Shown: in pieces, positions 29,296 to 31,739 of the stretch
Numbering within the stretch: the first letter of the stretch is position 1
Layout of the letters: each line of letters begins with the position of its first letter
Source: Ruminococcus sp. UBA3665
GTDB lineage: Bacteria > Bacillota > Clostridia > Oscillospirales > Ruminococcaceae
DNA length: 31,739 nt
NCBI GenBank assembly: GCA_002373165.1
Contig: DFJS01000069.1
Location: 1-31,739 of the forward strand
Reading direction: 5' to 3'
Notes under the pieces: generated by a model
What the model was told of the DNA's origin: nothing
Databases searched by the model: none
What the model saw: only the letters and a program-made list of their open reading frames with translations
Program-made: the position numbers and the translations under genes

Positions 29296-30129
29296 TTACA
29301 TACTTCCTTTCATGTACATCATAGAGTTATTAGCGGACTGGATAATTCCGGGGTGCAGGTTCAGCGGAGAGCAGGCTGTTCCCTGTTTCAGTTTGCCTTC
29401 TTCGTAGAGCTTCTGACGGATATAACGCTTATACGCTGTACCGTATTTGGAGAAGCTGATTCTTCTGATCTGGAGTCTTGCCATTGCATCGGCCAGCCAC
29501 AGAGGCATGGCACCTACAATCTTGACTTCCATCAGACGCTGGTTCGGGGCGATGATCTGTGCGCCGTAGCTCGGCAGGCCAAGAGAAAGGTCATATCTGC
29601 GTTCGGTCAGCTGACGGTCGAATGTCAGGCGGAAGTTGGAATCTTCCTTGCCGAAGAACGCGCTTCTCTGGTAGCTGATATACTGTTTGGGCTTGATGTC
29701 GTTGTAAGAATTCATAAACACATCCAGTTCGCTGAAAATCTGTTTCTGGATATATTTGCTTAAATCAACGGGCTTCTGACGATGGAGCATATATGCATCA
29801 GATTCTGCCAGGGTCAGGGTTACGCGTCTTTTTGTCACGATGCCGTTGACCTTCTTTTTGATTTCCAGAAAGACCTTATCATCAGGGCTTGCCGGAGAGT
29901 AGTAGCTTCTCAGGCGGATTTTTTCTTTGTAATAAGGCTTTTCGAGAGAGTTGCGGATCAGGAAGTCATCGGGAGTATCATAATAAAGATTATAGATACC
30001 GTAATCCTTGCCGCCGACGCAGAATTTATCCGGATTCATATATTTATGAATTTCTTCCAGCAGTGCTTCATACTGTTCCATATTGAGCATATATTTAAGC
30101 TCTTTTCTCATAAATGTGCTGATTGCCAT
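29296..30129 (-). CDS. VTC-domain protein, probable polyphosphate polymerase
   Basis: A 277-residue tunnel-fold protein of the VTC/triphosphate tunnel family, which in yeast VTC4 makes polyphosphate from ATP. Visible conserved basic and acidic strands are FMRKELKYML (6-15), YNLYYDTPDD, KIRLRSYY, KVFLEIKKKVNGIVTKRR, FRLTFDRQL and RLMEVKIVG. The alternating Arg/Lys and Glu residues line the tunnel. The start follows AAAGGAG. Polymerase activity is inferred from the fold; other TTM activities such as triphosphatase are possible. It is co-transcribed with DUF4956 and divergent from the GH9 gene. Confidence 0.9.
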   Translation of the reverse strand: MAISTFMRKELKYMLNMEQYEALLEEIHKYMNPDKFCVGGKDYGIYNLYYDTPDDFLIRNSLEKPYYKEKIRLRSYYSPASPDDKVFLEIKKKVNGIVTKRRVTLTLAESDAYMLHRQKPVDLSKYIQKQIFSELDVFMNSYNDIKPKQYISYQRSAFFGKEDSNFRLTFDRQLTERRYDLSLGLPSYGAQIIAPNQRLMEVKIVGAMPLWLADAMARLQIRRISFSKYGTAYKRYIRQKLYEEGKLKQGTACSPLNLHPGIIQSANNSMMYMKGSM

Positions 30130-30449
30130 AATTCAGGACTCCTTTGCTGTAATTTTGTTTTTTTCAGGATACACCTGGGATATTTTTAAAATATTTCTGA
30201 TTTGTTCAGGTTTTGTTAAACCCGTTGTTTGATTACAGTTATATTATAAAATTCTTAGCTTAAAGAAATCTTAAAGTTTTATTAATCCGTGATTTTTTCT
30301 TTGAATTTTCACAAAAATCCTACAGAATGCACAAAAAGCACTGGAATCAAGCTTTAATTATATACTTTCAGTATTATATCATATCAAAAATCAGTTTGAA
30401 ATTCAAAAATATTACGTTTTGTAAGAAAAAATTTTTTCATGAAAAACTC
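30130..30449. other. A/T-rich divergent intergenic region
   Basis: About 320 nt with no credible gene between the VTC operon and the GH9 promoter. It contains minus-strand TATAAT-like hexamers at 30243-30248 and 30373-30378 without a good -35 partner, either of which could serve the VTC operon. A perfect palindrome TTTTTCATGAAAAA at 30433-30446 lies just ahead of the GH9 -35 box. Confidence 0.4.
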
Positions 30450-30478
30450 TTGACAATTCTGTGAAAATCTACTACAAT
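30450..30478 (+). promoter_or_regulatory. Promoter of the GH9 gene
   Basis: TTGACA (30450-30455) and TACAAT (30473-30478) with a 17-nt spacer. Transcription starts near 30485, giving a leader of about 86 nt. Confidence 0.8.
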
Positions 30479-30498
30479 AATAATTGCAAAGATTATTA
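30478..30498. promoter_or_regulatory. Inverted repeat at the GH9 transcription start
   Basis: TAATAAT and ATTATTA are perfect 7-bp arms around TGCAAAG, overlapping the predicted start site. This is a plausible operator; the A/T-rich context makes chance repeats more likely. Confidence 0.35.
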
Positions 30499-30570
30499 CA
30501 ATTGGTCAACTCCGGAGGAAATTATACAAAGTTCCGTTCCGGAACACATCCAAAAGGAGGTTTTTTTACT

Positions 30571-31739
30571 ATGAAGCACTCTGCATTCGGCAGAAGACTG
30601 CTTGCCTCGGCGGCAAGTCTGGCCGTTCTGCTGACATCCGCGCTGCCCGTCACTGCCGCGGATGCAGAACCGGAAGAGAAAATTTTCCCCGAAACCATCG
30701 AGCCGGTCGATGTCAATTTTGCCAAAGCTCTGCAACTGTCGCTGTATTTCTACGATGCGAACAAATGCGGCTGCGGCATTACCGGCGGCAATCTGGAATG
30801 GCGCGGCGACTGCCATACCGAAGATGCCAAAGTCCCTCTTATTCCTATGACCGCCCAGAAAAAAGGCACAAATCTTTCTCAGGAATTTATCGATGCACAC
30901 AGAGATATCCTCGACCCTGATGGCGACGGTACTATCGATGTCGCCGGAGGTATGCACGATGCCGGCGACTGCGTGAAATTCTGCCTGCCCGGCAGCTATG
31001 CCGCTTCTACACTCGGCTGGGGCTATTACGAATTCCGCGATGCTTATATCGATGCCGGTCAACAATGGCATGTGGAGGATATTCTGCACTGGTTCAATGA
31101 TTATTATCTCAAATGCCTGTATTATGACGAAAACGGCGATGTGCTGGCGTTCTGCTATCAGGTCGGCGAGGGCAATATCGATCATAACTACTGGCTGACT
31201 CCGGAACTCCAGAATGAAAATCTTCTGGATTTTGCCCGTCCGGCCTATTTCGCAACGGAAGAAACCCCGGCTTCGGATATGTGTGCAGGTGTAGCGGCTT
31301 CTCTGGCAGTCAGCTATCTGAATTTTAAAGATTCTGAACCTGAATTCGCACAGGAATGCCTGACAGGTGCGCTGAAGCTTTACGAATTCGCCGTCAAAAC
31401 ACACAGAGAAGGCACGGATACTTCCAAAAAAGATGACAAGACTACAGAAACAGGCTATTCTGAAGAAGACCCCGATGCCATCAACAAAGGCAAGGAAAAT
31501 ACTGACCTGACTGTCACTTCTTTAGGCTATGACGGCGGCTTCTACACTTCTAGCTATGATTATGATGAACTTGCCTGGGCAGCTGTCTGGCTCTATGAAT
31601 GCACAGGCGAATGGGATTATATCGATGATATCATCCATGTGGACGAAACTGTCACAGGCGATATGGGTGCACATCCCTATACAGGCTATCTCAAGAGAAT
31701 CATCAAAGATACAGGCAACTGCTGGCAGAATATCTGGGT
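30571..31739 (+). CDS. Secreted GH9 cellulase, C-terminus missing
   Basis: The first 389 codons of a family 9 endoglucanase, cut by the right edge. Signal peptide 1-29 (RRLLASAASLAVLLTSALPV core). The GH9 barrel starts directly (FAKALQLSLYFYDANKCG, about 49-66), without a preceding CBM4/Ig module. GGMHDAGDCVKFCLP includes the catalytic-base aspartates Asp130 and Asp133. A loop DPDGDGTIDVAGG (about 114-126) resembles a calcium site. TSLGYDGGFYTSSYDYDELAWAAVWLY is the typical mid-domain block. The general-acid Glu and any CBM or dockerin would lie beyond the window. RBS AAAAGGAGG. Likely a cellulosomal or free cellulase. Confidence 0.93.
   Translation, partial: MKHSAFGRRLLASAASLAVLLTSALPVTAADAEPEEKIFPETIEPVDVNFAKALQLSLYFYDANKCGCGITGGNLEWRGDCHTEDAKVPLIPMTAQKKGTNLSQEFIDAHRDILDPDGDGTIDVAGGMHDAGDCVKFCLPGSYAASTLGWGYYEFRDAYIDAGQQWHVEDILHWFNDYYLKCLYYDENGDVLAFCYQVGEGNIDHNYWLTPELQNENLLDFARPAYFATEETPASDMCAGVAASLAVSYLNFKDSEPEFAQECLTGALKLYEFAVKTHREGTDTSKKDDKTTETGYSEEDPDAINKGKENTDLTVTSLGYDGGFYTSSYDYDELAWAAVWLYECTGEWDYIDDIIHVDETVTGDMGAHPYTGYLKRIIKDTGNCWQNIW

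Noticed and set aside
30496..31404. 302-residue minus-strand frame opposite GH9.
   Set aside because: Antisense of signal peptide and GH9 barrel; no promoter or RBS evidence.
1..31739. CRISPR array, tRNA, rRNA, IS elements or prophage genes.
   Set aside because: Read for regular repeats, cloverleaf-type sequences and integrase or transposase motifs; none seen.

Overview
The window looks like a chromosomal segment from a fibre-degrading, strictly anaerobic Firmicute of the Ruminococcus / Oscillospiraceae type, close in style to cellulosome formers such as R. flavefaciens, R. champanellensis and R. albus. The evidence is two dockerin-bearing secreted enzymes, GH10, GH9, GH5, GH3 and CE12-type enzymes, an oxygen-sensitive class III ribonucleotide reductase, a SCIFF peptide with its maturase, an NfnAB-type flavoprotein pair and a T-box leader. 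No phage, IS element, CRISPR array, tRNA or rRNA was seen. Genes are densely packed, with strong TTGACA-17-TATAAT promoters and U-tailed terminators. Species identity is inference.

Layout. 1-2770 (minus): T-box-controlled asnS, a small membrane protein, then asnA (cut by the window edge). 2775-3704 (plus): a barnase-type RNase made as a lipoprotein, with its barstar inhibitor, divergent from asnS. 3713-4831 (minus): DAHP synthase. 4860-8547 (plus): nrdD, an unrecognised 73-residue ORF, nrdG and a GIY-YIG protein, behind a regulatory region with candidate NrdR boxes. 8659-11744 (plus): a 981-residue secreted protein with two SGNH/CE12-like esterase domains around a central dockerin. 11750-17903 (minus): nfnA-nfnB-yajC-TIGR04086 membrane protein-lipoprotein, followed by scfA (SCIFF, 48 residues) and scfB. 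17995-20344 (plus): NfeD-like protein, SPFH protein, a 27-residue ORF overlapping the SPFH stop, and an orphan 202-residue protein. 20358-22362 (minus): GH10 xylanase with CBM22-like and dockerin domains. 22472-28567 (plus): a compact operon of ADP-ribosylglycohydrolase, a domain-permuted GH3, lipoprotein GH5 and an LRR protein. 28595-30129 (minus): VTC domain protein and DUF4956 membrane protein. 30450-end (plus): a secreted GH9, truncated by the window.

How the parts fit. Secreted enzymes (GH10, CE12, GH9) attack plant wall polymers outside the cell. The lipoprotein GH5 would act at the membrane and the signal-less GH3 would finish short oligosaccharides in the cytoplasm. LacI-type palindromes at the xylanase and esterase promoters hint at sugar-responsive repression. 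The rest is anaerobic housekeeping: dNTP supply, NADPH/ferredoxin balance, the Sec accessory YajC, aromatic and asparagine metabolism. The least described items are the small ORFs (27 and 73 residues), the surface-tethered barnase and the ARH-GH3-GH5-LRR operon.
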